From NCBI GenBank assembly GCA_011088105.1, contig JAALKI010000004.1:1-64000 (forward strand): DNA of 64,000 nucleotides. The letters run 5' to 3'. The translations under genes were made by a program, and so were the position numbers. Position 1 is the first letter of the stretch, and the number at the start of each line of letters is the position of its first letter. A model generated the notes under the pieces. That model saw only the letters and a program-made list of their open reading frames with translations. It searched no databases and had not been told where the DNA came from. The DNA is from Nitrospirota bacterium. GTDB lineage: Bacteria > Nitrospirota > Nitrospiria > Nitrospirales > UBA8639. Below are positions 55,857 to 64,000 of the stretch, piece after piece.

Positions 55857-56471
55857 ATGATGGCATTGATCAGAAAGATATTCAGCATGACAATGGGTAT
55901 GCATACACTCTATCTTAAAACAAGTATGGCGGGATTCGCAGCAGTCATACTGTTCCTGATTCCTTTCTCAACAGCCATGGACCCAAGTGAACGACTCCCA
56001 GGGCTCCTAGCTGATTATCCTACCGGATCTTTGACACAAGAACGTTTAAACGACCAAAAGAATCTGGCCCTTTGGGGACCAGACCATCACTTAGCCGCGC
56101 TGACGATTTACATGGAAGCCAGGGGAGAAAGTTTTGCTGGCAAACTTGCTGTGGCGGCAGTCATTCGAAACAGGATCAAGCTCAAGTACCAGAGTGACGG
56201 AACCATTAATGGCACGGTATTGCGACGCAAACAATTTCAGCCATGGAACCACCGGCACCCGAACCAGGTCAAACTGAATGGAGACGACACGCGAATGCGA
56301 GACAGCGTCTTAGCGTGGAAACTGGTTCAGGACGGAAGAAATGTCGTGGATGGCGCCGTGTTGTTTTTTAATCCTCACATTGCCCGCACACCAAACTGGG
56401 CCATAGCTAGCCATAAAGTCGCCACGATTGGACGGCATGAATTTTATAGGCCAATGAAACGCACAACGTAA
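55857..56471 (+). CDS. Cell wall hydrolase, SleB/Hydrolase_2 family
   Basis: The 204-residue protein has an N-terminal membrane or signal segment (about 24-40, AGFAAVILFLIPFSTA) and a Hydrolase_2 domain (about 75-200): AALTIYMEARGESFAGKLAV with the catalytic Glu of the E-A-R-G-E motif, AAVIRNRIKLKYQ and the C-terminal ARTPNWAIASHKVATIGRHE. SleB-type enzymes are lytic transglycosylases of peptidoglycan; in non-sporulating bacteria they may shape the wall. Confidence 0.85.
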   Translation: MMALIRKIFSMTMGMHTLYLKTSMAGFAAVILFLIPFSTAMDPSERLPGLLADYPTGSLTQERLNDQKNLALWGPDHHLAALTIYMEARGESFAGKLAVAAVIRNRIKLKYQSDGTINGTVLRRKQFQPWNHRHPNQVKLNGDDTRMRDSVLAWKLVQDGRNVVDGAVLFFNPHIARTPNWAIASHKVATIGRHEFYRPMKRTT

Positions 56472-56619
56472 CCCTCGTCTCGTCCATTCTTCGACGTCTC
56501 TCTAAAACTCACGATAACCCTTCCCTCCCTTGACAGAAGTATCACACACCAACCTTAGAGGCACATCAGCTGCATCAACCTGTTGAGCATGCCCATGTTT
56601 GGCTTTCCGATGAATTCAT

Positions 56620-58095
56620 CTATGTATGCAGAGACTCGTCATAATATTGTTTCAGCAAAAACTTCCGTTGGCTTTCCATGATAACCAGTTGACGCTGATC
56701 ATAGGTATTTGCCCAATACAGATACGCGAAGTTCTCGCTGCCACCAAGTTCGATATGACGTTGGCGACCATCCGGCTCTTCAGATGTGTATGTCTCAAAC
56801 ACAATCCGCCCAGGCAAAGCAGACCACAGATCTTGAGCTGATGGCGTATGATTTTCGTAGAGTGGCAGAGATTGAGGATCGCTTGCACCCGAAGAAGATG
56901 GCCAGTACAGTTCAAGGTAGCAGTTCCATGACGGGTGATTGGCTGCCCGCGTTAAGATCTCTTCTATGTCATGGGCAATCATGGTGCCATCATCTACCCC
57001 ACCGATCTGAATCCCTCGAATCTCATCGTCTATTTGAAACCATCCATAGGTCAGGACATTTCCAATGCCCCCCCACCCGATCTGAATATCACCATGGGAA
57101 GCGAGTCGAAGAGCCTGTGTGTGCGTAACGGTCCGGTTAGGCAATCGGTCAAACAAGTCCCGAGCCGCTGACCCGAGACATCCATAAAGCCGCTGTCGAG
57201 CATATCGCTCAGGATCTTCATTCCACGGCAAGACAATAGAATTCTGACGACGTGTGACCTGATAGAGGGGACCATCCAATGTCTTCTCTCCTAAGGTGGC
57301 ATAAGAAAGATTTTGTGGTTCTTCAACAAGATGCAAGTCTCGACGAGCCAATGCACGTTGCAACAGAATACGACGCCCAACATGCCTGGCTTTTTCTACT
57401 AAAATCCATTGACCATCCGGCTCAAGATACGATACAAGCGCATCCAGGCGCTGATGCAAACCCGTTTGTTTCTCAAGAGCCATCTGAAGAGCGTCGTTGT
57501 GCTCACGGGCAAAAGTGTCCCAACCTTGACTCGGCAGCCCTGGATCGGCCTCTGCCTGAAAGAGCGCATGAGTAGAAATCATGCAGTCAAACTGCCCAGC
57601 AATCTGAAAATCTGGAATAGCGCCCTGGATAAATTGGACATTGGAGAGGTTCATCTCCTGAGCAAACTGTTGCGCCCGAGCCACTGATTGAGGGGAACGA
57701 TCAATGCCGACAAACGTGACGGCTGGGTGTAACTTGGCATACAGCGTAGTCAGAATACCGACACCGCACCCAAAATCCAAAACTTGTCGCGCGTGCTGAA
57801 GACGAGCCGCAACGGCCAAGCCGACCGTTTCATAAAATTCGTATCGCTGACTGTAGAGGACAGGAAGCACCGACGGGCTTGCCGCCATATCATAAAACTC
57901 AACATCAGCATGCATATCGACGCCACCTTGCCGACGCTGACTGAGAAGACTCAACTGCTGAAGCTGTTGGGCAGAAAGCTGAGAACGCTGCCACGTCGCA
58001 TACGCCGCGTCAGTATCAACGCGACGAAGGCCCCATTGCGCAAGATGGTCGAAGAAGACCTGATGCTCGTCAGGAACACGTGAAGAATTGGTCAT
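56620..58095 (-). CDS. SAM-dependent methyltransferase with unknown C-terminal region
   Basis: The 491-residue protein has an N-terminal about 100-residue segment, a class I methyltransferase fold (about 108-230; VLDFGCGVGILTTLYAKLHP as motif I, FVGIDRSPQSVARAQQFAQE as motif II) and a 250-residue C-terminal region with no recognised domain. The substrate is not evident. It is transcribed in the same direction as, and just downstream of, the ProA-like gene. Confidence 0.75.
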   Translation of the reverse strand: MTNSSRVPDEHQVFFDHLAQWGLRRVDTDAAYATWQRSQLSAQQLQQLSLLSQRRQGGVDMHADVEFYDMAASPSVLPVLYSQRYEFYETVGLAVAARLQHARQVLDFGCGVGILTTLYAKLHPAVTFVGIDRSPQSVARAQQFAQEMNLSNVQFIQGAIPDFQIAGQFDCMISTHALFQAEADPGLPSQGWDTFAREHNDALQMALEKQTGLHQRLDALVSYLEPDGQWILVEKARHVGRRILLQRALARRDLHLVEEPQNLSYATLGEKTLDGPLYQVTRRQNSIVLPWNEDPERYARQRLYGCLGSAARDLFDRLPNRTVTHTQALRLASHGDIQIGWGGIGNVLTYGWFQIDDEIRGIQIGGVDDGTMIAHDIEEILTRAANHPSWNCYLELYWPSSSGASDPQSLPLYENHTPSAQDLWSALPGRIVFETYTSEEPDGRQRHIELGGSENFAYLYWANTYDQRQLVIMESQRKFLLKQYYDESLHT

Positions 58096-58130
58096 GCTCG
58101 CCGAAGACAGAACCCACCCAGAAGGCCCTG

Positions 58131-59486
58131 TTAGAATTTAGGGGACATCATCATCGCATCTTCATAAGCCTGAGGAACAGGATGAGGATAAGAAAGATGT
58201 CCAACACCCAAGCCCACAAACTTCTCGGAAGTCAACGCCTTAAGGGTGAGAGGGCCTCTTGGCTGAAACGGCGTGGTATTCATTCCGAGCTCCGGGCCTA
58301 ATTCCAACCCAGGACCACTATGCAGACGCGTGGAGGCATTCACAAACACCGCACTCGAGTTCACGTCTCGAACAAACTGCATCGCATTCCCATAGTCCCG
58401 AGTCACAATCGTATCTGTATGACCAGGTCCATCTTGCGTAATATGCTCAATAGCTTCATCAACAGTATTCACCACTTTAACTGCCAACGTGAGCGATTGA
58501 AATTTTGTCTTCCACGTCTTGTCCGTAGCTGGGTGAATACCTTTGTGGCCTGTCATTTCCATAACGCCCATAATGGAAATTGTTTGAGGACAGCCAAAGA
58601 GGTCCACTTTCCACTCTTCGAGCAGTCGCCGAAGAAGCCCCGGCAACAACTTGCGTGCAGCAGCTTGATGGACCAACACGGTATCAACAGCATTTGAAGC
58701 TTCAGGATCCTGGACTTTGGAATTCACCACAAGGGTTTGAGCCAAGGGCAAATCGACATCCCCGTCAATATAGACATGCGAGAGACTCCCATCATACCCC
58801 AGAACTGGCACTCGAGATTGTTCCATCACAGCCTTGCGTAGCCCGCCTTTTCCCCGTGGCACAATGGCATTCACATATTGTGTCAGACGACACAGTTCCA
58901 AGGCACCTTCTGGTTCAGAACGATCAATAAAGGTAAACATGCTGGAAGGCAGATGCTCTGTGGCTAAGACATCATGAATCATCTTGGCCAGAGCGGCATT
59001 CGTCTGCTCCCATTCACGGCCGCCTCGATAGAGACAGACATTGCCGCTTTTGAGACAGAGAGCAAACGATTCGATTAGAACCCGCGGGGCCATTTCGGAA
59101 ATGACGCCAATCACCCCAAGAGGAATACGAACTCGCCGCACCTGCAAACCATCAACCGTATTCCAGAGCTGCGTCGCCTCACCAATTGGATCAGGCAACT
59201 CAGCCACGTCCCGTAGAAATGTGATCATATCCTTGACCGATTCATCGGTCAGTCGAACGCGCTCAAGCGCCTGACGGTAAACAGACATATCGCCATCTTT
59301 GGGAATCACGTCAAGATCCGCACGATTCGCTTGAAAAATCTCGTCAATGTGCGCATCCAAATGCTCAGCTACAGCAAAGAGAAGATGAACTCGACTCACA
59401 CCCGATAATAACCCAACAGCGCGCATGGACTCTCGGGCTTGTTTCGCGAGGTTTTGGACATACATTTTTAATGGGATTTCAACCAT
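58131..59486 (-). CDS. proA: Glutamate-5-semialdehyde dehydrogenase (ProA)-like protein lacking the catalytic Cys
   Basis: ProA reduces glutamyl-5-phosphate to the semialdehyde in proline synthesis. The 451-residue protein has the family features: PLGVIGVISEMAPRVLIESF, ALCLKSGNVCLYRGGREWEQ, EQSRVPVLGYDGSLSHVYID, and DAVNTKV-like VVNSKVQDPEASNAVDTVLVH (about 255-275). In canonical ProA this last motif contains the nucleophilic Cys (G-V-C-N-A-x-E-T); here it is Ser (TCA codon). The C-terminal end (LHSGPGLELGPELGMNTTP) is otherwise normal ProA. The canonical reaction is therefore uncertain. ATG 59486 (MVEIPLKMYV) is chosen over ATG 59582. Confidence 0.75.
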   Translation of the reverse strand: MVEIPLKMYVQNLAKQARESMRAVGLLSGVSRVHLLFAVAEHLDAHIDEIFQANRADLDVIPKDGDMSVYRQALERVRLTDESVKDMITFLRDVAELPDPIGEATQLWNTVDGLQVRRVRIPLGVIGVISEMAPRVLIESFALCLKSGNVCLYRGGREWEQTNAALAKMIHDVLATEHLPSSMFTFIDRSEPEGALELCRLTQYVNAIVPRGKGGLRKAVMEQSRVPVLGYDGSLSHVYIDGDVDLPLAQTLVVNSKVQDPEASNAVDTVLVHQAAARKLLPGLLRRLLEEWKVDLFGCPQTISIMGVMEMTGHKGIHPATDKTWKTKFQSLTLAVKVVNTVDEAIEHITQDGPGHTDTIVTRDYGNAMQFVRDVNSSAVFVNASTRLHSGPGLELGPELGMNTTPFQPRGPLTLKALTSEKFVGLGVGHLSYPHPVPQAYEDAMMMSPKF

Positions 59487-59780
59487 ATTGATGTCGTCTC
59501 CATTCCTAAGATTCATGTTTCTGGGAGCTAAGGAGGGAGTTACTGTACTCGCCCGCTGTGGCAGAGTCAAAATCCAGGTCACACTCCAGTCGTCTCATTG
59601 AGGCCACGACAGACCAATGACCACAGACGGCACCACATCATGCCACGACCTCTATGTTCACGACGTCACAATGCATATGCTTGCAATAAAATCGAAGCCT
59701 ATGCTAGCTTTCGTAAGTTTTAGTGTACGCTGCAGCCGAATGAACCCATTCACTTGAGTCAAGGAGGTAACGGTTTCGCC

Positions 59781-60569
59781 ATGGTAACCATTAAAGATAT
59801 GTTGGAAGCAGGTGTGCATTTTGGGCATCAAACCAATCGCTGGAATCCCAAAATGAAGCCCTATATTTTCGGAGAACGGAACGGGATCTACATCCTGGAC
59901 CTCCAACAAACCTCTAAGCTCTTTCAGGCTGCGTATAACTTTATTCGGGATACGGTGGCAGCAGGTGAATCCGTGCTCTTTGTGGGAACCAAACGCCAAG
60001 CCATTGGAATCATTGAGGAAGAAGCCACACGATGCAACATGTTCTATGTCACCCAACGGTGGCTAGGCGGGATGTTGACCAATTTCCAGACCATCCGTAA
60101 AAGCATTAACCAATTGAAAAAGTTTGAAGCCGCGCAGACGGATGGTACCCATGAACGACTCAAGAAAAAAGAAATCTTGTTGATGGAAAAAGAACGCGAA
60201 AAGCTGGAAAAGTATCTATGTGGCATAAAAAATATGGAAAAGCTGCCAGGGTGCGTGTTTATTCTTGATACACGCATGCAGCATATTACGGTGAAAGAAG
60301 CCAATCGTCTCGGCATCCCAGTTGTCGCCATCATTGACACCAACTGTGACCCGGATGATATCGACTACCCCGTTCCAGGCAATGACGATGCCATCCGTTC
60401 ACTCAAACTCTTTACAGCCCTCATCGCCAATGCCTGTATTGAAGGCAATGAAATACGACTCAAACAACAAGAACCCCATGAACCCGTCAAAGAAGAAGAT
60501 ACTATTATGGCAGATATGATTTCCGCTAGATCGCCGGAAGAGACTGTCGATAGCACACCGGCCTCGTAA
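59781..60569 (+). CDS. rpsB: 30S ribosomal protein S2
   Basis: The 262-residue S2 has [20 protein letters not shown] at the start and [39 protein letters not shown] and [20 protein letters not shown]. Start ATG 59781 is set by AAGGAGGTAACG upstream; an earlier TTG at 59754 lies before the ribosome site. It is the first gene of the translation cluster rpsB-tsf-pyrH-frr. Confidence 0.97.
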   Translation: MVTIKDMLEAGVHFGHQTNRWNPKMKPYIFGERNGIYILDLQQTSKLFQAAYNFIRDTVAAGESVLFVGTKRQAIGIIEEEATRCNMFYVTQRWLGGMLTNFQTIRKSINQLKKFEAAQTDGTHERLKKKEILLMEKEREKLEKYLCGIKNMEKLPGCVFILDTRMQHITVKEANRLGIPVVAIIDTNCDPDDIDYPVPGNDDAIRSLKLFTALIANACIEGNEIRLKQQEPHEPVKEEDTIMADMISARSPEETVDSTPAS

Positions 60570-60641
60570 CGATAGACCTACCAAACGATATTACTGTCAG
60601 ACTGGTTTCGGTCACGAAACAGAAAAGGGAGAAATGGAATC

Positions 60642-61238
60642 ATGGCAAATATGAGTGCCTTGGTCAAAGAACTTCGAGCAAAAACCGGCGCTGGCATTTT
60701 AGATTGCCAAAACGCGCTCAAAGAGAATGAGCATGATATCGAAAAGTCTATTGACTTTCTACGCCAAAAAGGCCTAGCAGCCGCGCAGAAAAAAGCAGGC
60801 CGAGAAACCAAAGAAGGCATTGTGCATGCCTATATTCATGCAGGAAGTAAGATTGGGGTCATGATTGAAGTAAATTGTGAAACAGACTTTGTCGCGCGCA
60901 ATGAAGAATTCCAAGGATTTGTCAAGGATCTCGCCTTGCAAGTCGCAGCAGCTAATCCAACCTTTGTCAAGCGGGAAGATGTGCCGGGAGATTTATTGGA
61001 GCGTGAAAAGGCCATTTACATAGGACAAGCGAAGGATATGGGAAAGCCCGAAGCCGCATGGGAAAAAATTGTTAATGGGAAAGTCGAAAAGTTCTATCAA
61101 GACCAATGTCTGGTCGAGCAAGCGTTTATTAAAGATACCAGCATAACCATTAAAGAAATGTTGAATGCAGCGATTGCAAAGATGGGGGAAAACATTTCCA
61201 TTCATCGCTTTATCCGTTATCAATTAGGGCAAGAATGA
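60642..61238 (+). CDS. tsf: Elongation factor Ts
   Basis: EF-Ts exchanges GDP for GTP on EF-Tu. The 198-residue form is the short type. It shows [20 protein letters not shown] (start), TDFVARN-type [20 protein letters not shown], and [20 protein letters not shown]. It follows rpsB by 72 bases and overlaps pyrH (ATGA at 61235-61238). Confidence 0.97.
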   Translation: MANMSALVKELRAKTGAGILDCQNALKENEHDIEKSIDFLRQKGLAAAQKKAGRETKEGIVHAYIHAGSKIGVMIEVNCETDFVARNEEFQGFVKDLALQVAAANPTFVKREDVPGDLLEREKAIYIGQAKDMGKPEAAWEKIVNGKVEKFYQDQCLVEQAFIKDTSITIKEMLNAAIAKMGENISIHRFIRYQLGQE

Positions 61239-61963
61239 GCTCACTCCCCTATCGGCGCATCGTCCTGAAAATCAGTGGGGAAATGTTAGCAGGCTCCCAG
61301 GACTATGGGATTGAACCTCAAGTCTTAGAAGCCTTAGCTGATGACATCGCTGAAATTGTCTGTATGGACGTAGAAGTCGCCCTCGTGATTGGAGGAGGAA
61401 ACATTTTTCGTGGGCTGGCAGCCAGCGCCAAAGGGATGGAACGGGCGTCAGCAGATTATATGGGCATGCTCGCCACCATGTTAAATGCCCTTGCCTTACA
61501 AAATGCGTTGGAAAAGAAACACGTTAACACACGCATCCAGTCAGCCATTGAAATGCATCAATTAGCCGAAGGCTATATTCGCCGCCGAGCAATTCGACAT
61601 TTGGAAAAGAAACGAGTCGTGATCTTTGCCGCCGGAACAGGCAACCCTTATTTTACGACGGATACCGCAGCGGCCCTCCGGGCAATGGAAATTGGCGCAG
61701 ACGTGATCATGAAAGGCACCAAAGTCGATGGCATTTACGATGCAGACCCTCACGAAACGCCTTCAGCTAAAATGTTTACCGAATTGCCGTTTCTTTCCGT
61801 CATTAATAAAAACCTGAAAGTCATGGACTCCACGGCTATTACTCTTTGTATGGATAATAACCTCCCCCTGATCGTCTTTAATTTGTCACACCCTGGCAAC
61901 TTACGACGGGTTATTCAAGGAGAGAAAATCGGAACGCGAGTCAGCCAACAGACCACACCATAA
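61235..61963 (+). CDS. pyrH: UMP kinase
   Basis: UMP kinase phosphorylates UMP to UDP. The 242-residue protein belongs to the amino-acid-kinase fold: [74 protein letters not shown] and [19 protein letters not shown]. Its ATG overlaps tsf and frr follows 12 bases later. Confidence 0.97.
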   Translation: MSSLPYRRIVLKISGEMLAGSQDYGIEPQVLEALADDIAEIVCMDVEVALVIGGGNIFRGLAASAKGMERASADYMGMLATMLNALALQNALEKKHVNTRIQSAIEMHQLAEGYIRRRAIRHLEKKRVVIFAAGTGNPYFTTDTAAALRAMEIGADVIMKGTKVDGIYDADPHETPSAKMFTELPFLSVINKNLKVMDSTAITLCMDNNLPLIVFNLSHPGNLRRVIQGEKIGTRVSQQTTP

Positions 61964-61975
61964 GACAGGTACGCG

Positions 61976-62533
61976 ATGTCCCAAGACATTCTCAAAAAAA
62001 CCAACCAACAAATGGAAAACGCGCTCACCCATTTGCGGCAAGAATTGTCTGGGCTACGAACAGGACGCGCATCACTGGCCCTCCTCGATCGAATCACGGT
62101 CAATTATTTTGGGACCCCAACCCCGTTAAAACAAGTAGCGAATTTAGCCATGCCGGATGGTCGGCTGATGACGATTCAACCATGGGATCCAACCTTAGTC
62201 AATGAAATTGAAAAAGCCATTTTAGCCTCTGAACTCGGCTTAACCCCATCGAATGATGGGAAAATGATCAGACTCCCAGTGCCCCCACTTAGTGAAGAAC
62301 GTCGCAAAGAATTGGTAAAAATGAGTAAAAAAATAGGGGAAGATACCAAAATTCAGATTCGAAGCATCCGCAGGGAAGCCAATGACGAATTGAAACACCT
62401 CCAAAAAGAATCGACTATCACAGAAGATGAGCTACGTCGAGGAGAGGCCGAAGTACAAAAGGTCACGGATCAAGAAGTCAAAAAAGTCGATGAGCTGCTC
62501 AAGAAAAAAGAGGAGGAGATTTTAGAAATTTGA
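61976..62533 (+). CDS. frr: Ribosome recycling factor
   Basis: RRF splits the post-termination ribosome together with EF-G. The 185-residue protein is standard: LSGLRTGRASLALLDRITVN, YFGTPTPLKQVANLAMPDGR, and IRSIRREANDELKHLQKEST. It follows pyrH closely and the alr gene starts 2 bases after its stop. Confidence 0.97.
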   Translation: MSQDILKKTNQQMENALTHLRQELSGLRTGRASLALLDRITVNYFGTPTPLKQVANLAMPDGRLMTIQPWDPTLVNEIEKAILASELGLTPSNDGKMIRLPVPPLSEERRKELVKMSKKIGEDTKIQIRSIRREANDELKHLQKESTITEDELRRGEAEVQKVTDQEVKKVDELLKKKEEEILEI

Positions 62534-62534
62534 G

Positions 62535-63707
62535 GTGCGTTCTGTGCCCAACCCGATCCCACTAACTCAAGCATTACAGCCTGCTTACCTGTCCCCGGTT
62601 ACTGCCACGATTTCTCTTCCCGCGATTGCCCACAATCTTGCGGAAATTCGGAATCTCATCGCCCCATCATGCGATATTCTGCCCATTATCAAAGCCGATG
62701 GCTATGGGCATGGAGCCATCGCGGTAGCCAACGCGCTGACCCAGCTTGGCATTCACCAATTTGGCGTATCCACAGTTGAAGAAGGATGCGAGCTCAGAGC
62801 AAACAATATCCAGGGAGACATTCTGGTTATGGGTGGCATGCTCCCTGAACACCTGTCTGAGATGGTACACCATCAACTCACACCAGTCCTATCAAATCTC
62901 GAAATAGCCCAACAACTGGCTCACGTGAGGCACGGACACCCTAAACCCTACCCAGTGCACGTGAAAGTGGACACCGGCATGCGACGGCTAGGCATTGCGG
63001 CACACCAGTTAGTATCGTTCCTGGATAATCCACTCTGTAAGGGCCCCCTCCACATCGCCGGCATCATGACCCACTTAGCCGACGCCGATAATCCTGAGCC
63101 AAGCTTCACACATGCCCAGCTTACCCAATTTCGAGAATTGCTTGATCTCGTCCAAGGAACCGGTAGAACCATCCCAATGGCCCATGCCGCCAATACCGCG
63201 GCCCTCATATCACACCCTTCAGCACATTTGGGAATGGTCCGTCCTGGACTGATGTTGTATGGGTATGCTCCAACCATCCACCTACAGCATAAGGTAAATC
63301 TTCAACCGGCCATACGGCTGACCACAAACGTAGTCCATATTCGAAACGTCAAGGCTGGGGAACCGCTAAGTTATAACGGGATTTATCGAACAACCCAACC
63401 ATCGAGGATTGCCATTCTTCCGGTAGGCTATTCGCATGGCGTCAATCGGCGGTTGGCAAACCAGGGTGAAGTGTTAGTCAAACATGGCCGAGCCCCTATC
63501 GTCGGCAACATCTGTATGGACATGATGTTCATTGACGTTACAGCCTGTCCAATGATCAAGCAAGGAGACGAAGTCGTCCTCTTAGGCAAATACGGAGACC
63601 ATGAGATTTCAGCGCATGACGTAGCTGACTGGCAAGGTACCATTCCATATGAGGTCCTCTGTGCCATTGGACCACGGATGCGACGGATCTATGAACCGTT
63701 TAGTTAA
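62535..63707 (+). CDS. alr: Alanine racemase
   Basis: Alr makes D-alanine for peptidoglycan. The 390-residue protein shows the PLP lysine motif PIIKADGYGHGAIAVANAL (about 49-67), HVKVDTGMRRLGI (about 139-151), MAHAANTAALI and the region of the second catalytic base, GEPLSYNGIYRTTQPSRIAI (Tyr near 280), then GNICMDMMFIDVT. GTG 62535 lies 2 bases after frr and is weakly supported; GTG 62544 is an alternative. Possibly co-transcribed with the translation cluster. Confidence 0.93.
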   Translation: MRSVPNPIPLTQALQPAYLSPVTATISLPAIAHNLAEIRNLIAPSCDILPIIKADGYGHGAIAVANALTQLGIHQFGVSTVEEGCELRANNIQGDILVMGGMLPEHLSEMVHHQLTPVLSNLEIAQQLAHVRHGHPKPYPVHVKVDTGMRRLGIAAHQLVSFLDNPLCKGPLHIAGIMTHLADADNPEPSFTHAQLTQFRELLDLVQGTGRTIPMAHAANTAALISHPSAHLGMVRPGLMLYGYAPTIHLQHKVNLQPAIRLTTNVVHIRNVKAGEPLSYNGIYRTTQPSRIAILPVGYSHGVNRRLANQGEVLVKHGRAPIVGNICMDMMFIDVTACPMIKQGDEVVLLGKYGDHEISAHDVADWQGTIPYEVLCAIGPRMRRIYEPFS

Positions 63708-63788
63708 TGTAACAACGAATCTCTCGAACGAACGCAACAAAAGAAACACAACACCGAACGCGAAATAGTTATGAAGGAGGAACGACCA

Positions 63789-64000
63789 ATGGGATCATTG
63801 CACGAAATCTCGTTTTTGAGGGTAGTGATCGGCTTATGCGTCATGAGTCTCGTGGGGACAGGATATGTCGCCACAGCACAACATGCACACCATGTGGCCA
63901 CATTGCCGCTCACACTAGCCCAAAAAGCCGCCACCGCTGCCTTAGCCAAATGCCAGACAGATGGCTATTTGGTTAGCGTCGCAATTGTTGATCCTGGAGG
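63789..64000 (+). CDS. GlcG/HbpS-like protein (DUF336), 3'-truncated by window edge
   Basis: From ATG 63789, behind AAGGAGGAACGACC, about 70 residues are visible: a signal peptide (VVIGLCVMSLVGTGYVATAQ) and then TLAQKAATAALAKCQTDGYL and VSVAIVDPGG, the start of the Haem_degrading/GlcG (DUF336) domain. HbpS-like proteins bind heme or sense redox outside the membrane. The rest is outside the window. Confidence 0.75.
   Translation, partial: MGSLHEISFLRVVIGLCVMSLVGTGYVATAQHAHHVATLPLTLAQKAATAALAKCQTDGYLVSVAIVDPG

Noticed and set aside
55857-56471. Spore germination role for the SleB-like hydrolase
   Set aside because: Nothing else in the window suggests sporulation; the family also occurs in non-sporulating bacteria.
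1-64000. CRISPR array
   Set aside because: No regularly spaced short repeats were seen; the only repeats are tRNA-island ends, REP-like ends, IS ends and protein-coding pentapeptides.

Overview
The window looks like a chromosomal segment of a Gram-negative bacterium of roughly 50% GC. Outer-membrane-type lipoproteins, an AsmA-like protein, a B12-dependent ribonucleotide reductase, paired MiaB/MtaB enzymes and a DUF3386 protein would suit a Nitrospirota (Nitrospira-like) genome. This is an inference from gene content: no nitrite oxidoreductase, rRNA or other decisive marker is present.

Region 1 (1-9014, all minus strand) is the distal part of an extracellular contractile injection system (eCIS, phage-tail-like, Afp/PVC type). 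In transcription order it holds DUF4255, a conserved cluster protein, sheath, two tube proteins, a 56-aa DUF5908 protein, LysM tail protein, VgrG-like spike, PAAR tip, gp25-like wedge and a large baseplate protein that runs off the window. A good sigma70-type promoter lies upstream. Three adjacent genes each carry a lesion: a +1 frameshift in the conserved protein, a -1 frameshift near the sheath N-terminus, and an in-frame TGA at a Trp codon of the first tube gene. As sequenced, the particle could not be built, so this is either a decaying eCIS or one that needs recoding.

Region 2 (9.1-20.2 kb) is an accessory hot spot marked by tRNA genes and tRNA debris: a tRNA relic at 9163, an intact tRNA-Thr(UGT) at 11611 and tRNA-Phe(GAA) at 20103. 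The 3' half of tRNA-Thr plus about 270 bp of flank is repeated at 17080-17392, framing a 5.4-kb island. The island holds a RAYT transposase relic between REP-like inverted repeats, two IS4-type relics around a secreted TPR protein, and a complete IS3-family element with its frameshift signal. Beyond it lie two translationally coupled lipoproteins of unknown function, an IS30 relic, a pentapeptide-repeat protein and an IS3 OrfA relic.

Region 3 (20.2-39.3 kb) is mostly housekeeping or conserved: DUF3386, a TPM protein coupled to a degenerate nucleotidyltransferase, an FAD monooxygenase, a YajG-like lipoprotein, a DCC thiol protein, MtnA, a 1140-aa AsmA-like protein, an HD protein, YjbQ, an HtrA protease, MiaB, MtaB, a frameshifted AmpG-like transporter and a KtrB/TrkH potassium channel.

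Region 4 (39.3-64 kb) holds class II ribonucleotide reductase NrdJ behind a promoter with two NrdR-box-like sites and a DnaA box. It continues with a phosphopantetheinyl transferase, an SLC1 symporter, GcvP, tandem DUF507 proteins, a cyclophilin-like protein, a YprB nuclease with a PP2C phosphatase, two divergent 2OG-Fe oxygenases, RecN, thioredoxin, a SleB-type hydrolase, a methyltransferase and a ProA-like protein lacking the expected catalytic Cys. It ends with the translation cluster rpsB-tsf-pyrH-frr, then alr and the start of a GlcG/HbpS-like gene.
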